64,000 nt of DNA from Amphritea pacifica (GTDB lineage Bacteria > Pseudomonadota > Gammaproteobacteria > Pseudomonadales > Balneatricaceae): the NCBI RefSeq assembly GCF_016924145.1, contig NZ_JAFFZO010000001.1, positions 160,952 through 224,951 of the forward strand. The letters run 5' to 3'. This document shows, one piece after another, positions 8,650-16,433 of the stretch; positions within the stretch are counted from its first letter, which is position 1, and every line of letters starts with the position of its first letter. The notes under the pieces were generated by a model, which saw only the letters and a list, made by a program, of their open reading frames with translations, ran no database searches and had not been told where the DNA came from. A program made the translations under genes and the position numbers.

Positions 8650-9303
8650 TCAGAAACCGGTGATTGGCTGTACCAGCTTACCAAACAACGTGGTAAACCT
8701 GAGAGGAGCATCGGTAGCGATCAGGCAGATACAATCCGCTTTACTGTCGACCAGCGGTTGATGTTCGATCTGATCATCCAGATCTGCCACATCGCCGCGG
8801 CAGAAGCGCCCAACCTCATCGGAAAACGAGCCTCGCAGCACCATAGTCAGCTCATTGCCATTGTGGGTGTGCGCCAGCATCGCCTTGCCCGGTGCAATTC
8901 TCAGCAGCCGGGAAACACCATGTCCCTCCCAGGGCATATCATAGTAAGCAACACCGGGAACGATCCGTTTCCACTCCAGTTGATCCAGCGGGCAGTGAAT
9001 ATACTCTCTTAAGGGGGCCGGTATCTCAGGATCCATGACGATAGGCGTAACCGGGACGCTCTCCTGCTTCGTCGGCAGCTCATCAAGCTGAGCCAGTACC
9101 GATGCCAGCATATCATCGGCAACCGTTTCGGGTTCCAGAGATTCCAGCAGTGCGCCACCAACGGCATCAGTGTGCTCAGCCCGCTCACGACACTGTGGAC
9201 AGATCGACAGATGGGATGCCACCACCAGCGCCATACCCTGCGACAGAGCGCCAGCAGAATAGCTGATAAGGGTTGCATCATCGAGGTGATGATTAATGTT
9301 CAT
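8650..9303 (-). CDS. chrR: ChrR-type zinc-binding anti-sigma factor with cupin domain
   Basis: A 217-residue protein. The N-terminal anti-sigma domain (about residues 1-85) carries the zinc motif HLSICPQC (H-x3-C-x2-C) that clamps the ECF sigma factor. The C-terminal cupin domain (about 100-200) contains HTHNGNELTMVLRGSFSDE with His and Glu ligands, the ChrR architecture. In Rhodobacter ChrR holds RpoE inactive until singlet oxygen triggers its turnover. The ATG at 9303 has GGAGG eight bases upstream; the GTG at 9312 is too close to that site. It overlaps the sigma-factor gene by 11 bases, the usual order for such a pair. Confidence 0.92.
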   Translation of the reverse strand: MNINHHLDDATLISYSAGALSQGMALVVASHLSICPQCRERAEHTDAVGGALLESLEPETVADDMLASVLAQLDELPTKQESVPVTPIVMDPEIPAPLREYIHCPLDQLEWKRIVPGVAYYDMPWEGHGVSRLLRIAPGKAMLAHTHNGNELTMVLRGSFSDEVGRFCRGDVADLDDQIEHQPLVDSKADCICLIATDAPLRFTTLFGKLVQPITGF

Positions 9304-9898
9304 ACTCGTCACCTCCCCAGATCTGTTTCAGTTTTTCTGTTGCCAGGCGGATTCTGGACTTAACACTCCCCAGAGGGATATCGAGACGGCTGGCGATATC
9401 ACCGTGTGATCGCCCTTCGAAATAAGACATGTAGATAACCTGCGCCTGTTTTTCCGGTAGCTGACTGATCGCCTGTGCTACCCGGTCTGATAATACTTCC
9501 TGCTCCCCCTGTCCCGATTCGCAAGCGGTTTCACTCCACTCATCAAGACTGTACTGGGGATATTTCTGCTTACGCATCCAGTCGATGCTCTGATTTCGTG
9601 CCAGAGTAAAGATCCAGGTGCTGGCCGCCGCTTTATCCGGATGATACATATGAGCCTTGCGCCACACCGATAGCATCACCTCCTGCGTCACCTCTTCGGC
9701 GGCGGAGATAGCCACTCCCAGCCGTACGATATAGGCCTTAACCCTGGGCGCAAAATGGTTAAACAACCGGGCATATATCGATTTATCTGGCTTTACCGCC
9801 AATCTGCCTAACAGATCGCTCCAGTCTGCGCTAGCCATCTCGGCCTGACTCAGTTGTACGATGTTATCCACATCCTCTCCCGGTGGTCTGTTCTTCAT
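9293..9898 (-). CDS. rpoE: ECF RNA polymerase sigma factor (ECF11/RpoE group)
   Basis: A sigma-70 family ECF factor. Region 2 includes ARLFNHFAPRVKAYIVRLG and AEEVTQEVMLSVWRKAHMY, with the region 2.3-2.4 segment TWIFTLARNQSIDWMRKQ. Region 4 includes YMSYFEGRSHGDIASRLDIPLGSVKSR, its helix-turn-helix. The adjacent ChrR-type anti-sigma factor places it in the ECF11 group that answers singlet oxygen and related stress. The ATG at 9898 is given, but a matching ECF promoter ends only nine bases upstream. A transcript from it would be almost leaderless, so the internal Met at 9838 (MASADWSDLLGRL), where family homology starts, may be the true start. The symbol denotes the Rhodobacter-type RpoE, not the E. 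coli envelope-stress factor. Confidence 0.92.
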   Translation of the reverse strand: MKNRPPGEDVDNIVQLSQAEMASADWSDLLGRLAVKPDKSIYARLFNHFAPRVKAYIVRLGVAISAAEEVTQEVMLSVWRKAHMYHPDKAAASTWIFTLARNQSIDWMRKQKYPQYSLDEWSETACESGQGEQEVLSDRVAQAISQLPEKQAQVIYMSYFEGRSHGDIASRLDIPLGSVKSRIRLATEKLKQIWGGDEYEH

Positions 9899-9906
9899 AT
9901 ACCCCC

Positions 9907-9935
9907 TTTACGTACTCAGATAATTAACCGGATCA
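9907..9935 (-). promoter_or_regulatory. ECF11-type promoter of the sigma/anti-sigma operon
   Basis: Read on the minus strand: TGATCC (9935-9930), 17 bases, CGTAAA (9912-9907). The TGATCC box is the element known for RpoE-ChrR sigma factors. Its position before the sigma gene implies autoregulation. Confidence 0.75.
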
Positions 9936-9989
9936 TCCCAACTGAAAAAAGTTTCAGTCTGGTAAGTGCTTTATTCATAACAGAATCTG

Positions 9990-10017
9990 TGATCCTATTT
10001 TGAGACCTTCACGTATA
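9990..10017 (+). promoter_or_regulatory. ECF11-type promoter of the divergent oxidoreductase operon
   Basis: TGATCC (9990-9995), 16 bases, CGTATA (10012-10017), about 84 bases before the ATG at 10102. The mirror-image pair with the promoter at 9907-9935 indicates that the flanking operons belong to one regulon. Confidence 0.72.
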
Positions 10018-10101
10018 GCCCTGCAAATACCATGTTTGCTGAGAGATTATTTATTCACTTGGTAACAGCGAACAACACAGATCACAGTATGGACTGCTCC
10101 G

Positions 10102-11478
10102 ATGAATATTACTGCCATCCGCCCGAAAAAAATTGCCGTTATCGGTTCCGGTATTGCCGGCCTGAGCTGTGCCTGGCTATTGAACAAAGCCCACCGGGTG
10201 ACGCTCTATGAAAAGGATGACCGGTTGGGTGGCCACTCCAATACTGTGCGGTTCGATCTCGACGGCACTCAGGTCGATGTCGATACCGGGTTCATCGTCT
10301 TTAATCCGGTGAACTATCCCAATCTGGTTAAGTTCCTTGAACATATCAACCTGCCAACCTGTGCCACCGACATGTCATTCTCAGTCTCGGTCGACAGCGG
10401 CCGGTTAGAGTACAGTGGCACCGGTCTGAATGGGCTGTTTGCGCAGAAACGCAACCTGATAAGTCCGGCCTTCTGGTCGATGATCAGAGACCTGATGCGC
10501 TTCTATCGCAACGCAGACAGGATGATGACTGACCCTTCCCTGGCGAACCTCACTCTGGAGCAGTTACTTAACCAGCATGGCTACGGTGATCGTTTTATCT
10601 ATGACCATCTGCTGCCTATGGGGGCGGCCATCTGGTCCACCCCGGTGCAGCAGATGCTCAGGTATCCTGCGCTGAGTTTTCTCCGCTTCTGTCAGAATCA
10701 TGGCCTGCTACAGATTAATGACCGGCCTCAGTGGCATACCATTCCTGGCGGCAGTATCGGCTACGTCAGCAGAATCGCCACCGAACTGGAAGATAATGTC
10801 AGAGTTAACAGCCGCATCCACAAAATCATCCGTCACCCGGACTTCGTGGTTATCGAAGACCTTCACGGTGCCCGGGAGCACTACGATGAGGTAGTGCTGG
10901 CCTGCCATGCAGATCAGGCTCTGGCACTGCTGGACAAGCCTACCGCTCAGGAGCAACAACTGCTGAGCAGCGTCCCCTATCAGAGAAACCGGGCGTATCT
11001 TCATCTCGATGAGAGCCTGCTGCCGCAAAACAAAAAGGTCTGGTCCAGCTGGAACTACATGGCGTCAGGCAGCACCAGAGACGAGCGCCAGGTCTCTGTC
11101 AGTTACTGGATGAACCGTTTGCAGCCACTGACGACGGAGCAACCGGTCATCGTGTCTCTCAATCCCCCGAAAGAGCCAGCAGCGGATAAACTGGTACGCA
11201 GTTTTTTCTACGATCACCCCGCCTTTGACCAGAACTCTCTGACCCAGCAGCAGAATCTCTGGAGCCTGCAGGGTCAGCAAAAAACCTGGTTCTGCGGGGC
11301 ATGGTTTGGTTATGGTTTTCATGAAGATGGACTGCAATCGGGGCTGGCAGTCGCTGAGCAACTGGGGGGGATTCCCCGCCCCTGGCATCTGGACACCCCC
11401 AACAGCAGAATTATCGTCACCCCCAGACCCCCTGAAAGATCTATGGAGGATGAGATAAGGACCCGCATCCATGGTTAA
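10102..11478 (+). CDS. FAD-dependent oxidoreductase (amine-oxidase/desaturase-like)
   Basis: A 458-residue flavoprotein. The dinucleotide-binding motif IAVIGSGIAGLSCAWLL lies at residues about 11-27 and continues YEKDDRLGGHSNTV, the pattern of amine oxidase and carotenoid-desaturase-like flavoproteins. WFCGAWFGYGFHEDGLQSGL near residue 395-415 is the C-terminal FAD contact. It heads a three-gene operon with DUF1365 and a CFA-synthase-like methyltransferase, with short overlaps, under an ECF11-type promoter. In Rhodobacter, RpoE-controlled genes of these types act on membrane fatty acids, including furan fatty acid formation. A role as fatty-acyl desaturase or oxidase is therefore plausible but not shown by sequence alone. 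Confidence 0.85.
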   Translation: MNITAIRPKKIAVIGSGIAGLSCAWLLNKAHRVTLYEKDDRLGGHSNTVRFDLDGTQVDVDTGFIVFNPVNYPNLVKFLEHINLPTCATDMSFSVSVDSGRLEYSGTGLNGLFAQKRNLISPAFWSMIRDLMRFYRNADRMMTDPSLANLTLEQLLNQHGYGDRFIYDHLLPMGAAIWSTPVQQMLRYPALSFLRFCQNHGLLQINDRPQWHTIPGGSIGYVSRIATELEDNVRVNSRIHKIIRHPDFVVIEDLHGAREHYDEVVLACHADQALALLDKPTAQEQQLLSSVPYQRNRAYLHLDESLLPQNKKVWSSWNYMASGSTRDERQVSVSYWMNRLQPLTTEQPVIVSLNPPKEPAADKLVRSFFYDHPAFDQNSLTQQQNLWSLQGQQKTWFCGAWFGYGFHEDGLQSGLAVAEQLGGIPRPWHLDTPNSRIIVTPRPPERSMEDEIRTRIHG

Positions 11479-12283
11479 ACTGAACTCCTCTGTGTTCGCC
11501 GGTGTTGTTATGCATCACCGTTTTACACCGAAGCGGCATCGCTTTATCTATCGGGTTTTCTCGCTGTGCATCGATCTCGATGAACTGACTTTGCTAAGCA
11601 ACACCCTGAGATGGTTTTCCATCAACCGCTTCGGCCTGCTGGCATTTTACGAAAAAGATCATGGTCGCGGAGAGGGTCGGTTGCGTCAGGAGATCACCGG
11701 GCTGTTATCATCCCGGGGTTATGCATCAGCCACACACCGTATTGAGCTACTCTGCTACCCAAGAATTCTGGGGTATACCTTTAACCCTCTGAGTGTCTAC
11801 TTCTGCTATAACCCTGACAAAGAGTTGGAGGTGATCCTATATGAGGTCAGCAACACCTTCGGCCAGCGGCACAGTTACCTGCTGGTGAACGATAAACCCG
11901 ATGAGAAGATTGTCCGCCATAGCTGCCATAAGCTGATGTATGTCAGTCCGTTTATGCCCATGGACACCGCCTACAGTTTCAGAATTCTGCCGCCCCGGGA
12001 AAGGGTTTCCGTATGCATTCAACAGAGCAGCAGAGATGGCACGCAGATCACTCCGATTCTGAATGCCACGTTTACCGGACAACGACAGGAGATAAACGAT
12101 ATAAACCTGCTCAGGCTGTTTATCAGTCATCCACTGATGACCCTGAAAGTGATGGGGGCTATCCACTGGGAAGCACTCAGACTCTGGCTGAAAGGCCTAA
12201 AACTTCAGCCGCGTAACACCACAAAAAGCTACAGCATCAGTTGGTCAGATCGCAATGGAGAAACTCACTATGAAAACCTGTAA
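11471..12283 (+). CDS. DUF1365 family protein
   Basis: A 270-residue protein of the DUF1365 family, recognised from the N-terminal FAGVVMHHRFTPKRHRF, the central GYTFNPLSVYFCYN and the KVSPFMP-like YVSPFMPMDTAYSF. Biochemical activity is not established to my knowledge. The family occurs almost always between an FAD oxidoreductase and a Cfa-like methyltransferase, as here. It overlaps the preceding gene by 8 bases and the following gene by 14, so the three are translationally coupled and probably form one pathway acting on membrane acyl chains. Confidence 0.88.
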   Translation: MVKLNSSVFAGVVMHHRFTPKRHRFIYRVFSLCIDLDELTLLSNTLRWFSINRFGLLAFYEKDHGRGEGRLRQEITGLLSSRGYASATHRIELLCYPRILGYTFNPLSVYFCYNPDKELEVILYEVSNTFGQRHSYLLVNDKPDEKIVRHSCHKLMYVSPFMPMDTAYSFRILPPRERVSVCIQQSSRDGTQITPILNATFTGQRQEINDINLLRLFISHPLMTLKVMGAIHWEALRLWLKGLKLQPRNTTKSYSISWSDRNGETHYENL

Positions 12284-13625
12284 CTATCAGACCACCTCAA
12301 CCGCAGGCCGGTCACAGGTCAAAACCCTGGCACAACAGTCCATGGCGCAACACAGGTATGAGCAAGAGTACGACACGGCTATTAAACCTGACTGGCTGGA
12401 ACAACGGGTGCTCAACCGGCTCAATTCGCCCCTGAGTCAAACCCGGGGGAGAATCCACCTGATTATGCCCAGCGGCTATCAACAGGCGTTCGGCAAAGGG
12501 AGTCTTGATCACGATCAGCCCGACACTGAGGCCTGTCAGAATCAATCCGATGAAATGCTTCAGGTCACCGTTCAACTCAACAGTCTGCGCTGCCTTTTAC
12601 GCCTTTACACCGGGGGAATCACCGGCTGGTCTGAAGGCTATATAGCCGGCGAATGGGACAGCCCTGACCTGACCGCTTTGGTACGTTGGGCACTGCAGAA
12701 CGAAAAGACTCTTGAAGGGTTCGCCAAAGCAGGCTTTATTAAGCAGCTACTGGATAATATTCATCACTGGCGCAACCATAACAGCCGCACCGGAAGTCGC
12801 CGCAATATTGCCGCCCACTATGACCTGGGCAATGACTTTTATCGTCTCTGGCTGGACCCGACAATGTCCTACTCGTCAGCGCTGTTTAGCTCCCCACAGC
12901 AATCACTCGAACAGGCACAAACCGCCAAATACCAGCGGATTCTTGATCTGCTAAAGCCACAGGAGAACGACCATATTCTGGAGATAGGCTGTGGCTGGGG
13001 AGGCTTTGCAGAGCAGACTTTACGGCAACATAAAATCAGAGTTCATGGCGTTACTCTGTCTGAAGAGCAGCTTCAGTGGAGTCGCAACAGACTCGCATCA
13101 GCAGGGCTCGATAAAAGCGCCAATATCAGCCTCACCGATTACCGGGATCTGCTCAGTCAGTATGATGCGGTTGTCTCCATTGAGATGTTTGAAGCAGTGG
13201 GGGAAAAATACTGGGACAGCTATTTCAATACCCTCAAACAATCACTCAAACCGGGCGGAACAGCGGTACTTCAGGTGATCAGTATCGAAGAGGAACGGTT
13301 TAAAACCTATCGCAATCAGGCGGACTTTATTCAACGCTATATTTTTCCGGGAGGGATGCTACCCAGTATCAGTCGACTGAAGCAAAAGTTTTCTGAGCAT
13401 GGCTTCTCTCTGGAATATAAACAGCTCTTTGGCAAAGATTATGCCCGCACCCTCAGGCTCTGGCGGGAGAATTTTGAACAACACAGCGAAGCCCTAGAAC
13501 AGCTGGGCTATGACGAGCGTTTCAGACGTTTATGGCGTTACTATCTTAGCTATTGCGAGGGAGGCTTTGAAGAAGGGACCATCGATGTAGGCTTGTATCA
13601 ACTGATCAACCGGAACACAGACTAA
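12270..13625 (+). CDS. cfa: Cyclopropane-fatty-acid-synthase-like SAM methyltransferase
   Basis: A 451-residue protein of the Cfa family, which methylates double bonds of phospholipid acyl chains using S-adenosylmethionine. Visible elements are AHYDLGNDFYRLWLDPTMSYSSALF (middle), the SAM-binding ILEIGCGWGGFAEQ, SIEMFEAVGEKYW and the C-terminal FPGGMLPS and YCEGGFEEGTIDVG, all Cfa hallmarks. The N-terminal 90 residues are variable. The ATG at 12270 has GGAG nine bases upstream; the ATG at 12255 has none. Whether the product is cyclopropane or a methyl-branched or furan precursor cannot be read from the sequence; UfaM-type enzymes of Rhodobacter belong to the same family. Confidence 0.88.
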   Translation: MKTCNYQTTSTAGRSQVKTLAQQSMAQHRYEQEYDTAIKPDWLEQRVLNRLNSPLSQTRGRIHLIMPSGYQQAFGKGSLDHDQPDTEACQNQSDEMLQVTVQLNSLRCLLRLYTGGITGWSEGYIAGEWDSPDLTALVRWALQNEKTLEGFAKAGFIKQLLDNIHHWRNHNSRTGSRRNIAAHYDLGNDFYRLWLDPTMSYSSALFSSPQQSLEQAQTAKYQRILDLLKPQENDHILEIGCGWGGFAEQTLRQHKIRVHGVTLSEEQLQWSRNRLASAGLDKSANISLTDYRDLLSQYDAVVSIEMFEAVGEKYWDSYFNTLKQSLKPGGTAVLQVISIEEERFKTYRNQADFIQRYIFPGGMLPSISRLKQKFSEHGFSLEYKQLFGKDYARTLRLWRENFEQHSEALEQLGYDERFRRLWRYYLSYCEGGFEEGTIDVGLYQLINRNTD

Positions 13626-13744
13626 TGTTATTTCGTTTCCTGGTGAGAATTAAAAAACATCATTTGTATAAAGCCCCGGGGCAACCTATGATGCTCATTT
13701 TTGAGACAACTGTTCAGCAACCTTGATAACGCTTTAATGACCCC

Positions 13745-14032
13745 ATGATGGATAACTTCACTCTGATAGGGCTGATGGCAGCCACCTGCACCACCCTCTC
13801 ATTTGTGCCCCAGGTAGTTCACATACTACGCACCGGTAATGTGGAGGGTATCTCACTGATGATGTATTCCGTTTTCACTGTTGGCGTAGCGTTATGGCTG
13901 ACCTATGGCCTGCTGCTTGGTGATCTTCCTGTGATACTGGCCAATCTGGTCACTCTGGTTCTGGCTTCTACGGTGCTTGTGCTGACGCTGATCAAGCGAT
14001 ACAGGATCAAAAGAGATCATCCCGCTTTATAA
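13745..14032 (+). CDS. SemiSWEET-type PQ-loop sugar transporter
   Basis: A 95-residue, three-helix membrane protein with the PQ motif in TTLSFVPQVVHILRTGNVEGIS, the signature of bacterial SemiSWEETs, which dimerise to move sugars passively. Helices lie at about residues 7-24, 38-56 and 63-82. It stands apart from the cfa operon (119-base gap) and its 3' end overlaps that of the convergent NTF2-like gene by 16 bases. Substrate unknown; no sugar genes are near it, though a large sugar cluster begins 17 kb away. Confidence 0.85.
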   Translation: MMDNFTLIGLMAATCTTLSFVPQVVHILRTGNVEGISLMMYSVFTVGVALWLTYGLLLGDLPVILANLVTLVLASTVLVLTLIKRYRIKRDHPAL

Positions 14033-14466
14033 GCGGCCCGCTTACGTATATAACCAATAACGCGTCCCAGCAGGGGAAACTCCTGCATCAGGATACTGGC
14101 GTCCCAGAAATCCTGGTGACGAGTCACCAACCCCTGTTCATTCAGGCAGATACGACTCACTCCCTCCGCTGAAAATGAACCTGTCAGCGGCGAGGCAGCA
14201 GAAAAACGCCAGTAAATATAGCCCGTGTGGCCCTGTAGCTGCCACTCAAGCAGATCAAAACGTACATCCTGCAACTGCCGGAACATCTCCTCCATAATCC
14301 CCAGAAAGGCGGTTTTACCCTGCACCCGGTTGAAGGGGTCTGTAAACTGTATCTCATCTGCCACCAGCTCGCCCAGATCGGCAATTTTAGCCGGCGTTAA
14401 CTGGGCCAGACAGATCGCGTATCGGTTTAACCGCGCTGTAATGCTATGACTAACGGTTTCTGACAT
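14017..14466 (-). CDS. NTF2/SnoaL-like protein
   Basis: A 149-residue protein of the nuclear-transport-factor-2-like fold, visible in the N-terminal helix followed by VADEIQFTDPFNRVQGKTAFLGIMEEMF and the strand pattern HTGYIYWRFSAAS...SAEGVSRI. Members bind small hydrophobic ligands or act as accessory enzymes; no catalytic residue assignment is possible. The ATG at 14466 has AGG five bases upstream; the upstream TTG is less likely. Last gene of the five-gene minus-strand operon, overlapping the SDR gene by 17 bases. Families of this kind recur with Cfa-like and DUF1365 genes, suggesting a shared lipid role. Confidence 0.8.
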   Translation of the reverse strand: MSETVSHSITARLNRYAICLAQLTPAKIADLGELVADEIQFTDPFNRVQGKTAFLGIMEEMFRQLQDVRFDLLEWQLQGHTGYIYWRFSAASPLTGSFSAEGVSRICLNEQGLVTRHQDFWDASILMQEFPLLGRVIGYIRKRAAYKAG

Positions 14467-15313
14467 CTTTACCTGCTCCTGTGGCTCTGCCAATCAGCCA
14501 GAAATACCAGCGATAAGGGATTATTCTGAATAATTTAAGCAGATAAACGAAACGGCGGGGAAATATAATTTCAAACCGGTCGCTTAAAAGCCCCGCCACT
14601 ATTCGTCTGGCAGCCTCATCTGCGTCCATCAGGGCCGGCATGGAAAAGTCATTTTTATCGGTTAGCGGTGTGCGGACAAAGCCGGGGTTGATCAATTGAA
14701 GCTTAACCCCACTGCCCTGCAGATCTGACCGCAGCGCCTCACAGAGGTTGATCAGTGCCGCTTTACCGGCACCATAGGCTGCCGCCGTCGGCAGCCCCCG
14801 ATATCCTGCAGAAGATGAAACCACCGCAATCTGCCCTGATGATCCAGATGTTTTTATCGCGTCAGCCGGTTTCGCCTGGCAGACCGGAACACCTCCTCCA
14901 AGATAACGGTATAAAACAGGTTCAAGACAGTTTATTGTCCCCTGTAAATTGATATCCAGCAGCGCTTTGCAGCGCTGAGCAGAAAATTCATATGCGGAAA
15001 AGGGATCATGGGTGCCCGCATTCAACACCACCAGTTCTGGCATAAACCCTTTAGCATCCCAGCTAAGAAACAGCTGTTGCAGAGCATCTGCGTCACGAAT
15101 ATCAAGCGGTACCGGGATCAGTTCACCCTCGCAGCCGCGCAACGCCTGCTGTAACTGTTCAAGCTGCTCAGAGGTTCTGGCAGAGCCATAAACGGTGACC
15201 CCCTGGCGACATAATAATCGGGTCAGCTCTGCCCCTATCCCTCTCCCCGCCCCCGTCACCCAGGCGGTCTTCCAGGGATAGCGCGGCCTTCCTGTACTGT
15301 TAGCTTTACTCAT
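14450..15313 (-). CDS. Short-chain dehydrogenase/reductase (SDR)
   Basis: A 287-residue classical SDR. The cofactor motif TGAGRGIGAEL lies near residue 22, NAG at about 98, the catalytic Ser in VVSSSAGYRG and the YGAGK motif (YxxxK) at about 172-176, followed by NPGFVRTPLT. It uses NAD(P)H to interconvert a carbonyl and an alcohol; substrate unknown. The ATG at 15313 overlaps the preceding stop as ATGA and has GGAGG upstream, better than the earlier start at 15334. The operon context points to membrane lipid metabolism. Confidence 0.88.
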   Translation of the reverse strand: MSKANSTGRPRYPWKTAWVTGAGRGIGAELTRLLCRQGVTVYGSARTSEQLEQLQQALRGCEGELIPVPLDIRDADALQQLFLSWDAKGFMPELVVLNAGTHDPFSAYEFSAQRCKALLDINLQGTINCLEPVLYRYLGGGVPVCQAKPADAIKTSGSSGQIAVVSSSAGYRGLPTAAAYGAGKAALINLCEALRSDLQGSGVKLQLINPGFVRTPLTDKNDFSMPALMDADEAARRIVAGLLSDRFEIIFPRRFVYLLKLFRIIPYRWYFWLIGRATGAGKDVRNR

Positions 15314-15903
15314 TGTCCCTCCGGACCGGTGCATACCGACTCAACGTCCCGAGTCTGAAATGCCTCGTCATCTGCCAGTTTTCGGATATGCAGGGTAAGC
15401 TGGCCCACCGGCAGACCAAACTTTTTCATCTGAGTACGGTTGATGAGATTGTTCTCATCGATCAGATACAGCCAGTCATCCAGAGCGATATTCCAAACCT
15501 TACCGTTAACCGGTACCTGTAGGGTATAGCGCCAGTTAAGAGTATTCCCCTGAGCCTCTCCCTGCGCCTCGCCGACAATATCACCGGCAGTTCCCCGATA
15601 GCGGTTTCCCTCCTTGACTATGGTCCAGCAGCGGCTTTGTTGCTCTCCATCACTAAAATAGAACTGTTCATCCAGAACCCCTTTGCCCTCCTGCCACTGT
15701 GCCGATATGTCGGCGCGGAAACGTCGGGTCACCCTGCCGGAAAAATCCTGCACCATGCCATAGGCAACCAGACGGCCATTAAAAAACTGATCCAGTGCTA
15801 ATGTGGGTTTCTCATCACGATAAGCATCGAGAGAACTGGCACAACCGGGAAGTATTAATAAAACAGGTAAAGCCAGCGCCAGTAATGAAGTCGTTTGCGT
15901 CAT
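15310..15903 (-). CDS. DUF3833 family lipoprotein
   Basis: A 197-residue lipoprotein. The signal peptide ends in lipobox LPGC (Cys about residue 21). The mature protein matches DUF3833: FFNGRLVAYGMVQDFSGRVTRRF near residue 40-65 and DDWLYLIDENNLINRTQMKKFGLPVGQLTL near the end. It is probably anchored to the inner leaflet of the outer membrane. The fold looks lipocalin-like in strand pattern (inference). It ends in an ATGA overlap with the SDR gene and follows the chalcone-isomerase-like gene by 14 bases. Confidence 0.88.
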   Translation of the reverse strand: MTQTTSLLALALPVLLILPGCASSLDAYRDEKPTLALDQFFNGRLVAYGMVQDFSGRVTRRFRADISAQWQEGKGVLDEQFYFSDGEQQSRCWTIVKEGNRYRGTAGDIVGEAQGEAQGNTLNWRYTLQVPVNGKVWNIALDDWLYLIDENNLINRTQMKKFGLPVGQLTLHIRKLADDEAFQTRDVESVCTGPEGQ

Positions 15904-15917
15904 AACAATCGTCCTTT

Positions 15918-16433
15918 TTACTCTGAAATTCTTCCAGTTAACTGTCGTGTAAACCCGGGGAAATCACTGTTATCAGATAGCCAGATACCCAGAAACGCCT
16001 GGCAAAAACGGTTATCTCTGATGCTGCCAAGATAGTTCTGATTGTGATAAAAGTGCCCATATCCATCGGCATCCTGATAAAAGCCAAGGGAGTCCTGGTC
16101 CTCTACATCCAGCCACAGGGTTGCCAGTGACCTGAGCCATAGCGCCTGATCATCCGGCGCGATACCGGCCTTCTGCCACTGCCTGCGCGTCTCGTCAAGC
16201 AGGCTCTGCTTGCTGACATCGCGCTGATATTCGAGAGTAAGCAACAAAGGCATTGATGCAGAGACAAACGATCCCTGCGGACTGGCCAGACGGGCACGAT
16301 AAATACTCAACCAGAGCACCTTCAGCTCAGCCTCGCCGACCACTTTCATATTTTTTGGCAGCGGAGTCGCAACCGCATGGGCCAGACCGGCAGAAAACAG
16401 AACCAGAGTGATCAATAACAGATTAATACGCAC
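15918..16433 (-). CDS. Chalcone-isomerase-like exported protein
   Basis: A 171-residue protein with a clear signal peptide if translation starts at the GTG at 16433 (MRINLLLITLVLFSAGLAHA). A GGAGG site lies six bases before that GTG, so I prefer it to the ATG at 16463, which would bury the signal peptide. The mature part (MKVVGEAELKVLWLSIYRARL, LEYQRDVSK, FCQAFLGIWL) fits the bacterial chalcone-isomerase-like family. That family shares the fold of fatty-acid-binding plant proteins, and bacterial members are not known to act on flavonoids. A ligand-binding or lipid role in the periplasm is inferred. It overlaps the DUF2878 gene. Confidence 0.8.
   Translation of the reverse strand: MRINLLLITLVLFSAGLAHAVATPLPKNMKVVGEAELKVLWLSIYRARLASPQGSFVSASMPLLLTLEYQRDVSKQSLLDETRRQWQKAGIAPDDQALWLRSLATLWLDVEDQDSLGFYQDADGYGHFYHNQNYLGSIRDNRFCQAFLGIWLSDNSDFPGFTRQLTGRISE

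Noticed and set aside
11471-12283. DUF1365 gene as a frameshifted part of the neighbouring oxidoreductase
   Set aside because: It has its own start, ribosome binding site and complete family motif set; the 8-base overlap is ordinary coupling.
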